Position numbers and translations under genes: made by a program. The notes under the pieces were generated by a model. It did no database searches. It saw only the letters and a program-made list of their open reading frames with translations, and was not told where the DNA came from. Positions 7,787 through 16,650 of a stretch of DNA of 64,000 bases are shown here, in pieces. Within the stretch, counting starts at the first letter, position 1, and the number at the start of each line of letters is the position of its first letter. Source of the stretch: Clostridia bacterium (GTDB lineage Bacteria; Bacillota; Clostridia; Oscillospirales; Acutalibacteraceae); the NCBI GenBank assembly GCA_900755895.1, contig CAAEIG010000229.1, positions 1 through 64,000 of the forward strand. Reading direction: 5' to 3'.

Positions 7787-8935
7787 TCACCACTCTGCCA
7801 CAGAACCGTCCGGGTGGCGCCAAACCGGATTCTTCCAGTTGTGCGGGGTCTTATTCTCCTCCAGAACCAGCTCCCGGTTCACCTCCACGCCCAGGCCAGA
7901 ACGCTGGGGCAACTGGGCAAAGCCCTGGGTAAAGGTGAAATCCTCCCGGTTCTGGACGTAATCCAACACACTCCGTCCCACATTATAATGGATACCCATG
8001 CTCTGCTCCTGGATGACGGCATTGTAGCACACGGCGTCAATATTCAAGCAGGCAGCCAGGGCAATGGGGCCCAAAGGACAGTGGGGCGCCAAGGCCACAT
8101 CACAGGCTTCCGCCATGGCAGCGATCTTCCGGACCTCTGTCAGGCCCCCTGCATGGGACAAGTCCGGCTGGATGATATCCACCCCGCCGGTGCGAAGCAG
8201 GCGTTTGAAATCATACTTGGTGAACAGCCGCTCTCCCGTGGCAATGGGAATGTTGCAGGCTGCGGCAATCTCCGGGAAATACTCCATATTTTCGCAGAGC
8301 ACGGGCTCCTCCAAAAACATGGGGGCAAACTCCTCCAGCTTTTTCGCCAGGACCTTTGCCATGGGCTTATGCACCCGGCCGTGAAAGTCAATGGCAATGC
8401 CAAAATGCTTGCCGCAACTCTCCCGAATGGCGGCCACTCGCTCCAGCACCGCATCAATCTTGTCGTAGGAGTCGATCATTTGAAGCTCCTCGGTGGCGTT
8501 CATCTTCACCGCTGTGAAGCCCTCATCCATGCGCTCCTTGGCAGCAGCGCCCACATCGCTGGGCCGGTCCCCTCCCACCCAGGAGTACACCCGCATCCGG
8601 TCCCGGCAGGCCCCTCCCAGGAGCTGGTACACCGGCACCCCAAAGGTCTTTCCTTTGATATCCCACAGGGCTTGGTCGATCCCCGCGATGGCGCTCATCA
8701 ACACCCCGCCGCCACGGTAGAATCCCGCTCGATAGAGCACAGTCCACAGATCTTCGATACGGGCCGGGTCCGCCCCGATAAGGTAGTCCCGCATCTCCTC
8801 CACACAGCTGAGCACTGCCCGGGCATGGCCCTCCAGCACGGCCTCTCCCCATCCAGTGAGGCCGCTGTCCGTGACGATTTCCACAAATCCCCATCTGGGC
8901 CGGACATAATACACATTTACCTGTTGGATCTTCAT
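7787..8935 (-). CDS. dgoD: D-galactonate dehydratase (enolase superfamily)
   Basis: 382 residues, the normal DgoD length. The enzyme removes water from D-galactonate to give 2-dehydro-3-deoxy-galactonate. All active-site residues fall at the positions known from the E. coli enzyme: metal ligands D183, E209 and E235; general acid H185 in DFHG; H285 in APHCPLG; and E310. The ATG follows a GGGGGAACC-type site. It is transcribed away from the GH120 gene from its own TTGACA-17-TAAAAT promoter. The usual partners (2-keto-3-deoxy-galactonate kinase and aldolase) are not adjacent, although a DapA-type aldolase and a sugar-acid dehydratase lie 40 kb away. Activity on a related aldonate is possible. 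Confidence 0.92.
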   Translation of the reverse strand: MKIQQVNVYYVRPRWGFVEIVTDSGLTGWGEAVLEGHARAVLSCVEEMRDYLIGADPARIEDLWTVLYRAGFYRGGGVLMSAIAGIDQALWDIKGKTFGVPVYQLLGGACRDRMRVYSWVGGDRPSDVGAAAKERMDEGFTAVKMNATEELQMIDSYDKIDAVLERVAAIRESCGKHFGIAIDFHGRVHKPMAKVLAKKLEEFAPMFLEEPVLCENMEYFPEIAAACNIPIATGERLFTKYDFKRLLRTGGVDIIQPDLSHAGGLTEVRKIAAMAEACDVALAPHCPLGPIALAACLNIDAVCYNAVIQEQSMGIHYNVGRSVLDYVQNREDFTFTQGFAQLPQRSGLGVEVNRELVLEENKTPHNWKNPVWRHPDGSVAEW

Positions 8936-8981
8936 CCCTGGTTCCCCCTGATCGTTTGGGCGGTTTCACCCATTTTTGGCC

Positions 8982-9010
8982 ATTTTACCGCGCCAGGTCC
9001 CTCTTGTCAA
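8982..9010 (-). promoter_or_regulatory. Sigma-A promoter of dgoD
   Basis: TTGACA (9005-9010, minus strand), 17-base spacer, TAAAAT (8982-8987). A GTTTCAC half-site (8963-8969) lies just downstream of the expected start. Confidence 0.85.
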
Positions 9011-9021
9011 CGGCCCCTCAG

Positions 9022-9051
9022 TTGACAGTTGCCACAGGGAAATGATACAAT
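9022..9051 (+). promoter_or_regulatory. Sigma-A promoter of the beta-xylosidase gene
   Basis: TTGACA (9022-9027), 18-base spacer, TACAAT (9046-9051). It is divergent from the dgoD promoter, and the -35 boxes are 11 bases apart. Confidence 0.85.
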
Positions 9052-9062
9052 CATCTCAAACC

Positions 9063-9091
9063 GTTTCACATTGGAACCGCCTCTGTGAAAC
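9063..9091. promoter_or_regulatory. Candidate operator, GTTTCACA dyad
   Basis: GTTTCACA (9063-9070) and its exact inverse TGTGAAAC (9084-9091) lie a short way downstream of the GH120 promoter, and a third half-site sits at the dgoD promoter. This fits binding of a repressor shared by both genes. Confidence 0.55.
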
Positions 9092-9126
9092 AGGACCTTT
9101 GGGTAATCCAAAAAGGAGGAATTGTG

Positions 9127-11151
9127 TTGCAAATCTATGTTTCTGCAAGTGTAAAACGCAGCGGGGACGGCTCTAAGGAGCTGCCCTTCCAGACTATCAG
9201 CGAGGCCGCTCGCATCGCCCAGCCCGGGGACGAGGTCATGGTCCTGCCCGGCTACTATCGGGAGTGGGTGGATCCCCAAAACGGCGGCACCTCCGACGAC
9301 TGCCGCATCACCTACCGCTCGGAAGTGCCCGGCGGCGCTGTGATCACCGGCTCCGAGGTGGTCAAGTCCTGGCAGCCTTATGAGGGCAATGTGTGGGTAG
9401 CACGCATCCCCAACGGTCTGTTTGGGAACTACAACCCCTACACCACCCTTATTGAGGGCGACTGGTACATCCCCGCCAAGCCCTTCCACACCGGCGAAGT
9501 CTATCTCAACGGCAAGTCCATGTACGAGGCCGAAGACTTGGAGGGCGTGCTCCATCCCCAGGTGTACAAGGCCTCCTGGGATCAGGAATTCACCGTCTAC
9601 CGCTGGTACACCTGCCAGGAAAACGGCGAGACCGTGATCTACGCCAACTTCCACGGCGTCAATCCCAACGAGGAAAACGTGGAAATCAACGTCCGCCGCA
9701 ACTGCTTCTACCCCAGCAAAACCGGCGTGAACTACATCACCCTGTCCGGCTTCGTGGTGCGCCAGGCCGCCACCCAGTGGGCTCCTCCCACCGCTTACCA
9801 GGAGGGCATGATCGGCCCCCATTGGTCCAAGGGCTGGATTATCGAGGACTGCGAAGTCTCTGACTCCAAGTGCTCCGGCATCTCCCTAGGCAAGTTCCTG
9901 CAGCCCGAAAATGACAACAAGTGGCTGAAGACCAAGTACAAGGACGGCACCCAGACCGAGCGGGAGTGCATCTGCCTGGCCCAGATTCAGGGCTGGACCA
10001 AGGAGAAGATCGGTCACCACATCATCCGCCGCTGCAACATCCACGACTGCGGCCAGACCGGCATTGTGGGTCATCTTGGCGGCGTGTTCTCCATCATCGA
10101 GGACAACCACATTCACCACATCAACAACAAGCAGAATCTCTCCGGCGCTGAGATCGGCGGCATCAAAATGCACGCTGCCATCGACGTGATCTTCCGCCGC
10201 AATCACATCCACCACTGCACCCGGGGCATCTGGCTGGATTGGCAGGCTCAGGGCACCCGAGTGACTCAGAACCTCTTCCATCACAACACTCTGCCCACCC
10301 TCAGCGAGAACCCTGACAAAGAGGAGTTCCTGGGCATTGGCGACGACATCTTTGTAGAAGTCAGCCACGGCCCCACCCTCATTGACAACAACATCCTGTT
10401 GTCCACCCGTTCTCTGAAGCTGGCAGCCCAGGGCATCGCTGTGGTACACAACCTCATCGGCGGCGCTTTGACCTGCGTGGGCCGGGGCACCGACAACGGC
10501 TCCAAGACGCTGATCTCCCCCCGGTACACTCCCTACCATGTGGCTCATCGCACGGAGGTCATGGGCTTCATGACCTTCCTCCACGGCGACATGCGTTTCT
10601 ACAACAACATCTTTGTCCAGCAGCCGGTGCACCCCGCTCTGGCTCAGGCCATGGAGGATGCCAAGGAACACTACAACGAGTGGGACGACATGAACGTGGA
10701 AGTGGGCACCCATCCCTACAATGGCTATCCCACCTTTGCCGAATGGGACAAGGAATTTGAGGGCTACTGCGGCATGGGTTCCGCTCCCAGCGACCGCTAT
10801 TACATGCACCTGCCTGTCTGGGCTCAGGGCAATGTCTACTTTGGCGGCGCCAAAGCTTGGGACAAGGAGGAAGTTCCCCAGATCGTTCCGGACCAGGTGA
10901 AGCTGGAGCTCAAAGAGCAGGACGGCAAGTACACCTTGGAGACCAATCTGTTCGACCTGCTGCCCAAGACCCAGGCACCTGCAGTTTCCACAGAGCTGCT
11001 GGGTGCTGCCTTTGAGCCCGAGGAGAAGTTTGAGAACCCCGACGGCACTCCCATTCTCTTCAACCAGGACTACTTTGGCCGCCATCGGGCTGTCAATCCC
11101 ACGCCCGGACCCTTCGAGTCCTCGGCTGAACTGCAGGAAGCTCTGTTTTGA
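9127..11151 (+). CDS. GH120 beta-xylosidase (right-handed beta-helix)
   Basis: 674 residues without a signal peptide, so cytoplasmic. It aligns by eye over its whole length with the Thermoanaerobacterium GH120 enzyme XylC: NVRRNCFYP, TQWAPPTAYQEG, GPHWSKGWIIED and GHLGGVFS are near-identical blocks. The expected nucleophile is D371 in WLDWQAQGTRV and the acid/base is E411 in FVEVSHGP; an insertion of about 17 residues between them is absent from XylC. The enzyme would release xylose from imported xylo-oligosaccharides. The TTG at 9127 lies 7 bases after AAGGAGG; GTG 9124 is the alternative. It is followed by trmO with a 4-base overlap. Confidence 0.9.
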   Translation: MQIYVSASVKRSGDGSKELPFQTISEAARIAQPGDEVMVLPGYYREWVDPQNGGTSDDCRITYRSEVPGGAVITGSEVVKSWQPYEGNVWVARIPNGLFGNYNPYTTLIEGDWYIPAKPFHTGEVYLNGKSMYEAEDLEGVLHPQVYKASWDQEFTVYRWYTCQENGETVIYANFHGVNPNEENVEINVRRNCFYPSKTGVNYITLSGFVVRQAATQWAPPTAYQEGMIGPHWSKGWIIEDCEVSDSKCSGISLGKFLQPENDNKWLKTKYKDGTQTERECICLAQIQGWTKEKIGHHIIRRCNIHDCGQTGIVGHLGGVFSIIEDNHIHHINNKQNLSGAEIGGIKMHAAIDVIFRRNHIHHCTRGIWLDWQAQGTRVTQNLFHHNTLPTLSENPDKEEFLGIGDDIFVEVSHGPTLIDNNILLSTRSLKLAAQGIAVVHNLIGGALTCVGRGTDNGSKTLISPRYTPYHVAHRTEVMGFMTFLHGDMRFYNNIFVQQPVHPALAQAMEDAKEHYNEWDDMNVEVGTHPYNGYPTFAEWDKEFEGYCGMGSAPSDRYYMHLPVWAQGNVYFGGAKAWDKEEVPQIVPDQVKLELKEQDGKYTLETNLFDLLPKTQAPAVSTELLGAAFEPEEKFENPDGTPILFNQDYFGRHRAVNPTPGPFESSAELQEALF

Positions 11152-11840
11152 GCGATTTGATCCTGCGGCCCATTGCCCGCATCCACACCCAGTTCCCAGA
11201 AAAGTTTGGCATCCCTCGCCAAAGCGGTCTGGTGGAAGGGCTCACAGCCCGAGTGGTCTTTGAACGGGAATTCCGCATCCCCGAGGCCTTCCGTGGGCTG
11301 GAGGGCTTCTCCCATCTGTGGCTGCTGTGGCAGTTCACCGAAAGCCGGGGATGGTCCCCCACAGTGCGTCCGCCCCGTTTGGGCGGCAACCAGAGGATGG
11401 GCGTCTTTGCAACCCGCTCCCCCTTCCGTCCCAACCCGGTGGGGCTGTCCTGCGTCAAGCTGGAACAGGTGGACTACGACGCCCCCGATGGGCCGGTACT
11501 GGTGGTGGGCGGTGCAGATCTTCTGGATGGGACACCCATTTTCGACGTAAAGCCCTATGTTCCCCTGGCTGACTGCCGGCCTGATGCGGTGGGGGGCTTC
11601 TCCGACGATCACCGGGAGGATCACCTCTCTGTGGAGTTCCCCCAGGAACTTTTGGAGAAGGTTCCTCCTCGGGAGCGGGATGCTTTGCTGGGGGTGCTCT
11701 CTCAGGACCCCCGTCCCTCCTACCAGCGGGATCCGGAACGTGTTTACGGCATGGCGTTCTCCCAGCTGGAGGTGCGCTTCACCGTGGCAGAGGACACTCT
11801 GCACGTGGTGGATATCCTCCCACGACACACAAGTGAATGA
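11148..11840 (+). CDS. trmO: tRNA (t6A37) N6-methyltransferase TrmO
   Basis: 230 residues of the YaeB/TsaA/TrmO family, which methylates N6 of threonylcarbamoyl-adenosine at position 37 of certain tRNAs, using S-adenosylmethionine. The conserved core is visible as FGIPRQSGL, HLWLLWQF, RPPRLGGNQRMGVFATRSP, FRPNPVGLS and GGADLLDGTPIFDVKPY. The start is the TTG inside TTGA, which also contains the stop of the GH120 gene, so translation is coupled and the pairing with a xylosidase is probably incidental. It ends at a clear terminator. Confidence 0.92.
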   Translation: MSDLILRPIARIHTQFPEKFGIPRQSGLVEGLTARVVFEREFRIPEAFRGLEGFSHLWLLWQFTESRGWSPTVRPPRLGGNQRMGVFATRSPFRPNPVGLSCVKLEQVDYDAPDGPVLVVGGADLLDGTPIFDVKPYVPLADCRPDAVGGFSDDHREDHLSVEFPQELLEKVPPRERDALLGVLSQDPRPSYQRDPERVYGMAFSQLEVRFTVAEDTLHVVDILPRHTSE

Positions 11841-11851
11841 GTTTTTTCCAG

Positions 11852-11880
11852 GCGCTCCCCAAAAGGGAGCGCTTTTTTTA
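11852..11880 (+). terminator. Terminator after trmO
   Basis: GCGCTCCC and GGGAGCGC pair around a five-base loop and are followed by seven T residues. Confidence 0.9.
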
Positions 11881-12039
11881 TTCTGAGAAGGGGATGCCCC
11901 ATATTTCGCCGAAGGATCCTGTTATACTGGAAAAGCCTGTCAAGTGGTCTTATACAGAAAACCAGGGTAGGTTTTGGTCATGAATTACAAAGTTTGCAAT
12001 TATTTTTACCCAGATTTAAAAGGAATCACTAAAAACCAC

Positions 12040-12070
12040 TTGAATTTTTTCTAGTTTATGTTATTATAAC
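12040..12070 (+). promoter_or_regulatory. Probable promoter of the glycogen operon
   Basis: TTGAAT (12040-12045) is followed by overlapping -10 candidates TATTAT (12062-12067) and TATAAC (12065-12070). The 230 bases before glgB hold no gene and are AT-rich. Confidence 0.5.
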
Positions 12071-12113
12071 AGTAAAGAACCCGGCACCCCGGGGGAAAAG
12101 GAGCGTTCAGCTG

Positions 12114-14135
12114 ATGGAACGTGAGAAGAATTTACCAAAGGGCGCTGCGGCACAACAGCCGGATAATCCGCCCCTGTACCTATTCCGAAGCGGAAAAAAT
12201 CGCCGGTCCTATGAGTACCTGGGCCTGCACAAGACCACTCATCAGGGCAAAGAGTGCATGGTGGCCCGGGTGTGGGCGCCCCACGCCAGAGAGGTCTCTC
12301 TGGTGGGCAATTTCTGCAACTGGGACAAGGCCAAATACCCTTTGAAAAAGATCGACGACGCTGTGTGGGAGGGGTTCACCGACTTTGTCTTTGAGCCCTT
12401 CGAAATGTACAAGTTCTATATTAAAACCGTCCATGGCGAGGATACCTACAAATCCGACCCCTTTGCGCGGCATTCGGAAACCCGTCCCGGCACTGCCTCC
12501 CGCTGGTATGAGATTGAGGGCTATGAATGGCATGACCAACAATGGCTTGCCCATAAGAAGGAATACCCCCACTACGAGCAGCCCATGAACATCTATGAGA
12601 TGCACGCAGGTTCCTGGCGTAAATATGCTGACGGCAGCGTATTCTCTTATGACAAGCTGGGCGACGAGCTGATCCCCTACGTCAAGGACATGGGTTTTAC
12701 CCACATCGAATTTATGCCCCTGACCGAGTACCCCTATGACGGTTCCTGGGGCTATCAGGTGGCGGGTTACTTTGCCCCCACCTCCCGCTATGGCGAGCCC
12801 AAGGACTTTATGCGCCTTGTGGATCGCTGCCACCAAGCGGGAATCGGTGTTATCATGGACTGGGTTCCCGCCCACTTCCCCAGAGACGCTGCGGGACTTG
12901 CCTTCTTTGACGGAACCCCCTGCTACGAGTATGAGGACCCCAGAAAAGGCGAACACAAGGAGTGGGGCACCCTGGTCTTTGACTACGGCAAGCCGGAGGT
13001 GCAGAGCTTCCTCATCTCCAGCGCAGTGTACTGGCTGCGGGAATACCACATTGACGGCCTGCGAGTGGATGCAGTGGCTTCCATGCTCTACCTGGACTAC
13101 AACCGCCGGGACGGGGAATGGATCCCCAACAAGGACGGCGGCAAGGAAAATCTGGAGGCTGTGGCCTTCCTGCAGGCGCTCAACGAGGCCGCTTTCGCCG
13201 AGGCTCCCGATTGCATGATGATCGCTGAGGAGTCCACTTCCTGGCCCCTGGTGAGCAAGCCCACCTACATGGGCGGCTTGGGCTTCAACTACAAGTGGAA
13301 CATGGGCTGGATGAACGACATGCTTCGCTACATGTCCATGGACCCGCTGTTCCGCAGCGGCAATCACGATGCACTGACGTTCTCTTTCTTCTACGCTTTT
13401 TCCGAGAACTTCATCCTGCCCATCTCCCACGACGAGGTGGTCTACGGGAAGGGGTCCCTCATCAATAAGATGCCCGGGGATGACAAGATGAAGGCCGATC
13501 AAATGCGGGCTTTCGTCAGCTATATGATGGCCCACCCCGGCAAGAAGCTCCAGTTCATGGGCACGGAATTTGCCCAGAAAAACGAGTGGAACTTCGAAAA
13601 GGAATTGGAGTGGGGTCTGCTCCAATATCCGGAGCATCAACAGGCCCAAGCTTTCTTCAAGGCTGTGAACCGCTTCTACCTCTCCCACCCGGAGCTGTGG
13701 GAAGTGGACTTCTCCTGGGAGGGCTTTGAGTGGATTTCTAACGACGACTACCAGCAGAGCGTCATCGCCTTCCGCCGCAAGGCCAAGGACGGCCGTGAGC
13801 TGGTGTGCGTTTGCAATTTCGTTCCCGTTCAGCGGGAAAATTACTGCATCGGCATCCCCATTCGGGGGGTGTGGTCCGAGGTCTTCTCCTCCGACCAGAA
13901 GGAATTCGGCGGCGCTGGCGTTACCAATGGCAAGGAGATCAAAACTCAGGACGTGCCCATGCACGGCTGTGAGCAGAGTGTCTCTTTGACGCTGCCCGGC
14001 TGCTCCGTCTTCTTCCTGGAATGCGTGAAGAAAACTCCCAAACGGGTGCGGCACACCGCGACCAAAAAAGCCGCGGCGAAGGCAGGGACGGGATCCAGGT
14101 CCCGGACCAAAAAGGCGGGGGCCAAGACCCCCTGA
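12114..14135 (+). CDS. glgB: 1,4-alpha-glucan branching enzyme GlgB
   Basis: 673 residues. An N-terminal CBM48 domain (about 45-135, VSLVGNFCNWD) precedes the GH13 barrel: HAGSWR, the nucleophile D319 in DGLRVDAVASM, the acid/base in AEEST (372-373), and HDEV with the third acidic residue; the alpha-amylase C-terminal domain follows. The enzyme adds alpha-1,6 branches to glycogen. AAAAGGAG lies 10 bases before the ATG. The gene opens the glgBCDA cluster. The last 35 residues are a Lys/Arg/Ala-rich tail (THTATKK-, AGTGSRSRTKK-like) that is not part of the catalytic fold and is unusual for GlgB. Confidence 0.95.
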   Translation: MEREKNLPKGAAAQQPDNPPLYLFRSGKNRRSYEYLGLHKTTHQGKECMVARVWAPHAREVSLVGNFCNWDKAKYPLKKIDDAVWEGFTDFVFEPFEMYKFYIKTVHGEDTYKSDPFARHSETRPGTASRWYEIEGYEWHDQQWLAHKKEYPHYEQPMNIYEMHAGSWRKYADGSVFSYDKLGDELIPYVKDMGFTHIEFMPLTEYPYDGSWGYQVAGYFAPTSRYGEPKDFMRLVDRCHQAGIGVIMDWVPAHFPRDAAGLAFFDGTPCYEYEDPRKGEHKEWGTLVFDYGKPEVQSFLISSAVYWLREYHIDGLRVDAVASMLYLDYNRRDGEWIPNKDGGKENLEAVAFLQALNEAAFAEAPDCMMIAEESTSWPLVSKPTYMGGLGFNYKWNMGWMNDMLRYMSMDPLFRSGNHDALTFSFFYAFSENFILPISHDEVVYGKGSLINKMPGDDKMKADQMRAFVSYMMAHPGKKLQFMGTEFAQKNEWNFEKELEWGLLQYPEHQQAQAFFKAVNRFYLSHPELWEVDFSWEGFEWISNDDYQQSVIAFRRKAKDGRELVCVCNFVPVQRENYCIGIPIRGVWSEVFSSDQKEFGGAGVTNGKEIKTQDVPMHGCEQSVSLTLPGCSVFFLECVKKTPKRVRHTATKKAAAKAGTGSRSRTKKAGAKTP

Positions 14136-14240
14136 CAAATTCTCGGTAAGAGAAGCGAACTATCTTTTTCTCCGGCTTTGTCGGAGAGAGGACCGCTGCT
14201 TTTTGCAATATCACTGTAAAGATTAGGAGGACGCTGAACA

Positions 14241-15452
14241 ATGTTACCCAAACAAGAGGTTGTGGCCATGTTGCTTGCTGGTGGCCAGGGTAGCCGCCTG
14301 GGTGTGCTGACGAGGAATCTCGCCAAGCCCGCGGTGCCTTTCGGTGGAAAATATCGCATCATTGATTTTCCCCTTTCCAACTGCGTAAACTCCGGCATCG
14401 AGACCGTGGGTGTGCTCACTCAGTATCAACCCCTGGAGCTGAACGATTACATCGGCAACGGACAGCCCTGGGATCTGGACAGCAACAACGCTGGCGTGCA
14501 TGTACTTCCGCCTTACCAGAAACAAAAGAAAACGGACTGGTACAAGGGCACTGCCAATGCCATTTACCAAAACATCCCTTTCATTGAGCGCTACAATCCC
14601 GACTATGTGGTAGTGCTCTCTGGCGACCATATCTACAAGATGGACTACTCCAAGATGCTGGCCTTCCACAAAGAGAAGGGTGCTGCCTGCACCATCGCCG
14701 TGTATGAGGTGCCCATGGCAGAAGCTTCCCGCTTCGGCATCCTGAACACCAACGAGGACGGCTCCATCTACGAGTTCGATGAGAAGCCCAAAAAGCCCAA
14801 GAGCAACAAAGCCTCCATGGGCATCTATGTCTTCACCTGGGAAAAGCTGCGCAAGTACCTGGAAGAGGACGAGAACAACCCCAAGAGTGAGAACGACTTT
14901 GGCAAGAACGTCCTGCCCGCCATGCTGAACGCTGGCGAATCCATGTATGCCTATCGCTTTGAGGGCTACTGGAAGGACGTTGGCACCATTGAAAGCCTGT
15001 GGGAGTCCAACATGGACCTGCTGGACCCCAACGTGCCCCTGGATCTGAACGACTCCGAGTGGCGTATCTACTCCCGCAATCCGGTCATGCCTCCCCACTA
15101 TGTTGCCAAGGGTGCAACCATTCAGAACTCCCTGGCAGCGGAAGGCTGCAACGTCTATGGTTCGGTGGACTTCTCTGTGCTGTTTGCCGGAGTTTATGTG
15201 GCTCCCGGCGCAGTGGTGCGGGATTCCATCATTATGCCCGGCGCCCGCATTGAAGAGGGTGCCGTGGTCCAATATGCCATTGTCGCGGAGAATTCCGTGG
15301 TTGGCGCAGATTCCGTAGTGGGTCAGCGCCCGGAGGATATGGAGAACAAAGACGACTGGGGCGTGGCCGTTATTGGCCCCGGCTGCAAACTGCCGGCAGG
15401 TTCCACGGTGCCCCCCAAAGCTATGATCGACGCTGAGGAGGTGGCGAAGTGA
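14241..15452 (+). CDS. glgC: Glucose-1-phosphate adenylyltransferase, catalytic subunit GlgC
   Basis: 403 residues. The nucleotide-binding loop LLAGGQGSRLGVLT and the AKPAVPFGGKYRIIDFPLSN segment are intact, as are SGDHIYKMDY (metal site) and the C-terminal left-handed beta-helix repeats (about 290-395). It makes ADP-glucose from glucose-1-phosphate and ATP, the committed step of glycogen synthesis. TAGGAGG lies in front of the ATG. The stop overlaps the glgD start, so the two subunits are made together, as expected for the GlgC-GlgD heterotetramer of Firmicutes. Confidence 0.97.
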   Translation: MLPKQEVVAMLLAGGQGSRLGVLTRNLAKPAVPFGGKYRIIDFPLSNCVNSGIETVGVLTQYQPLELNDYIGNGQPWDLDSNNAGVHVLPPYQKQKKTDWYKGTANAIYQNIPFIERYNPDYVVVLSGDHIYKMDYSKMLAFHKEKGAACTIAVYEVPMAEASRFGILNTNEDGSIYEFDEKPKKPKSNKASMGIYVFTWEKLRKYLEEDENNPKSENDFGKNVLPAMLNAGESMYAYRFEGYWKDVGTIESLWESNMDLLDPNVPLDLNDSEWRIYSRNPVMPPHYVAKGATIQNSLAAEGCNVYGSVDFSVLFAGVYVAPGAVVRDSIIMPGARIEEGAVVQYAIVAENSVVGADSVVGQRPEDMENKDDWGVAVIGPGCKLPAGSTVPPKAMIDAEEVAK

Positions 15453-16564
15453 TGCGCGGCAATGACGTAATCGGCATTTTGTTTGCCTATGTACATGAAG
15501 AGCGGGTGCGTGAGCTCACCCAAAACCGAGTAATGGCTTCTGTTCCCTATGGTGGACGTTACCGCCTGGTGGATTTCCCCCTGTCTAACATGGTGAATTC
15601 CGGCATCAACAAGGTGGGTGTCATTACAGAACAAAACTACCAGTCCCTGATGGACCATCTGGGCTCCGGCAAAGCATGGGATCTCTCCCGGAAGCGGGAA
15701 GGCCTGTACCTGCTGCCTCCCTTCGGCGCCGAGACCATGCGCACCGAAGGAAAAATCAGCTCCTTGGCATCCATCATGCGGTTCTTGAAAAATTCCCATG
15801 AGGAGTACGTGCTCCTCTCCGACTGCGACACTGTGGCCAACATTGACTACAAGGAAGTCTTCCAGCTGCACACGGAAAAGGATGCGGACATCACCATTCT
15901 CTACCGCCATGGCACCTCTCCCGACACGGACAAGAACGTGATTTACACCGTGGATCCCGAGGGCTACATCCGGGATATGGTGGTCAAGCGTGGCAGCGAC
16001 ACCGACTGCAACTACGGCATGGGCATGTGCCTCATCGGCCGCAAGCGCTTGATGGCCATGATCGAGGAGTGCATGGGCCGCAACCTCTACGACTTCGACC
16101 GGGATCTGCTCCAGCGCAATCTGCCTGAGATGCGGGTAGTGGGCTACGAGTTCACCGGCACTGCTTATTGCATCTCCTCCTTGGGCAGCTACTTCAAGGC
16201 CAATATGGCCCTGATGGATCCCAAGGTCCGCGCTCAGCTGTTCGAGCCCAGCCGTCCCATCTACACCAAGGTCCGGGACGATATGCCCACCCGCTATGGC
16301 CTGGGTTCCGAAGTGTCCAACTCCATTGTGGCCGACGGCTGCCTGGTGGAGGGCGAAGTGGAAAACTGCGTCCTGTTCCGGGGCGTTCAGGTTCACAAGG
16401 GCGCTAAGCTGCGCAACTGCGTCATCATGCAGGACGCCATCATCGGCGAGAACAGCCGCTTGGATTACGTGGTCGCTGACAAGGACAGCATCTTTGACCC
16501 CAATCGCACTTTGATGGGCTATCAGACCTATCCGGTGTTTGTGGCCAAGGGAAGCAAGGTATAA
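15452..16564 (+). CDS. glgD: GlgD, non-catalytic subunit of ADP-glucose pyrophosphorylase
   Basis: 370 residues, similar to GlgC in fold and order (SVPYGGRYRLVDFPLSN, then beta-helix repeats). The catalytic GGGxGTRL loop is replaced by ILFAYVHEERV and the SGDHIYKMDY motif by LSDCDTVANIDY, the signature of the GlgD regulatory subunit. It raises the activity of GlgC in the mixed complex. ATG 15452 shares its A with the glgC stop; GTG 15449 is an alternative. An 86-base gap with a CTCACAGT/ACTGTGAG dyad separates it from glgA. Confidence 0.94.
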   Translation: MRGNDVIGILFAYVHEERVRELTQNRVMASVPYGGRYRLVDFPLSNMVNSGINKVGVITEQNYQSLMDHLGSGKAWDLSRKREGLYLLPPFGAETMRTEGKISSLASIMRFLKNSHEEYVLLSDCDTVANIDYKEVFQLHTEKDADITILYRHGTSPDTDKNVIYTVDPEGYIRDMVVKRGSDTDCNYGMGMCLIGRKRLMAMIEECMGRNLYDFDRDLLQRNLPEMRVVGYEFTGTAYCISSLGSYFKANMALMDPKVRAQLFEPSRPIYTKVRDDMPTRYGLGSEVSNSIVADGCLVEGEVENCVLFRGVQVHKGAKLRNCVIMQDAIIGENSRLDYVVADKDSIFDPNRTLMGYQTYPVFVAKGSKV

Positions 16565-16650
16565 TCGAGCCCCCGTTGACCCCTCTGGCTCACAGTGGGA
16601 GGCGGGGATGGAATCTGAACTGTGAGCGGAAAGGCTGAGGTTACAACGTT

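Noticed and set aside
12180..14138. 652-codon open frame on the minus strand across glgB
   Set aside because: It is the antisense of a clear branching enzyme; its His/Val/Gly-rich product has no motif and no ribosome site.
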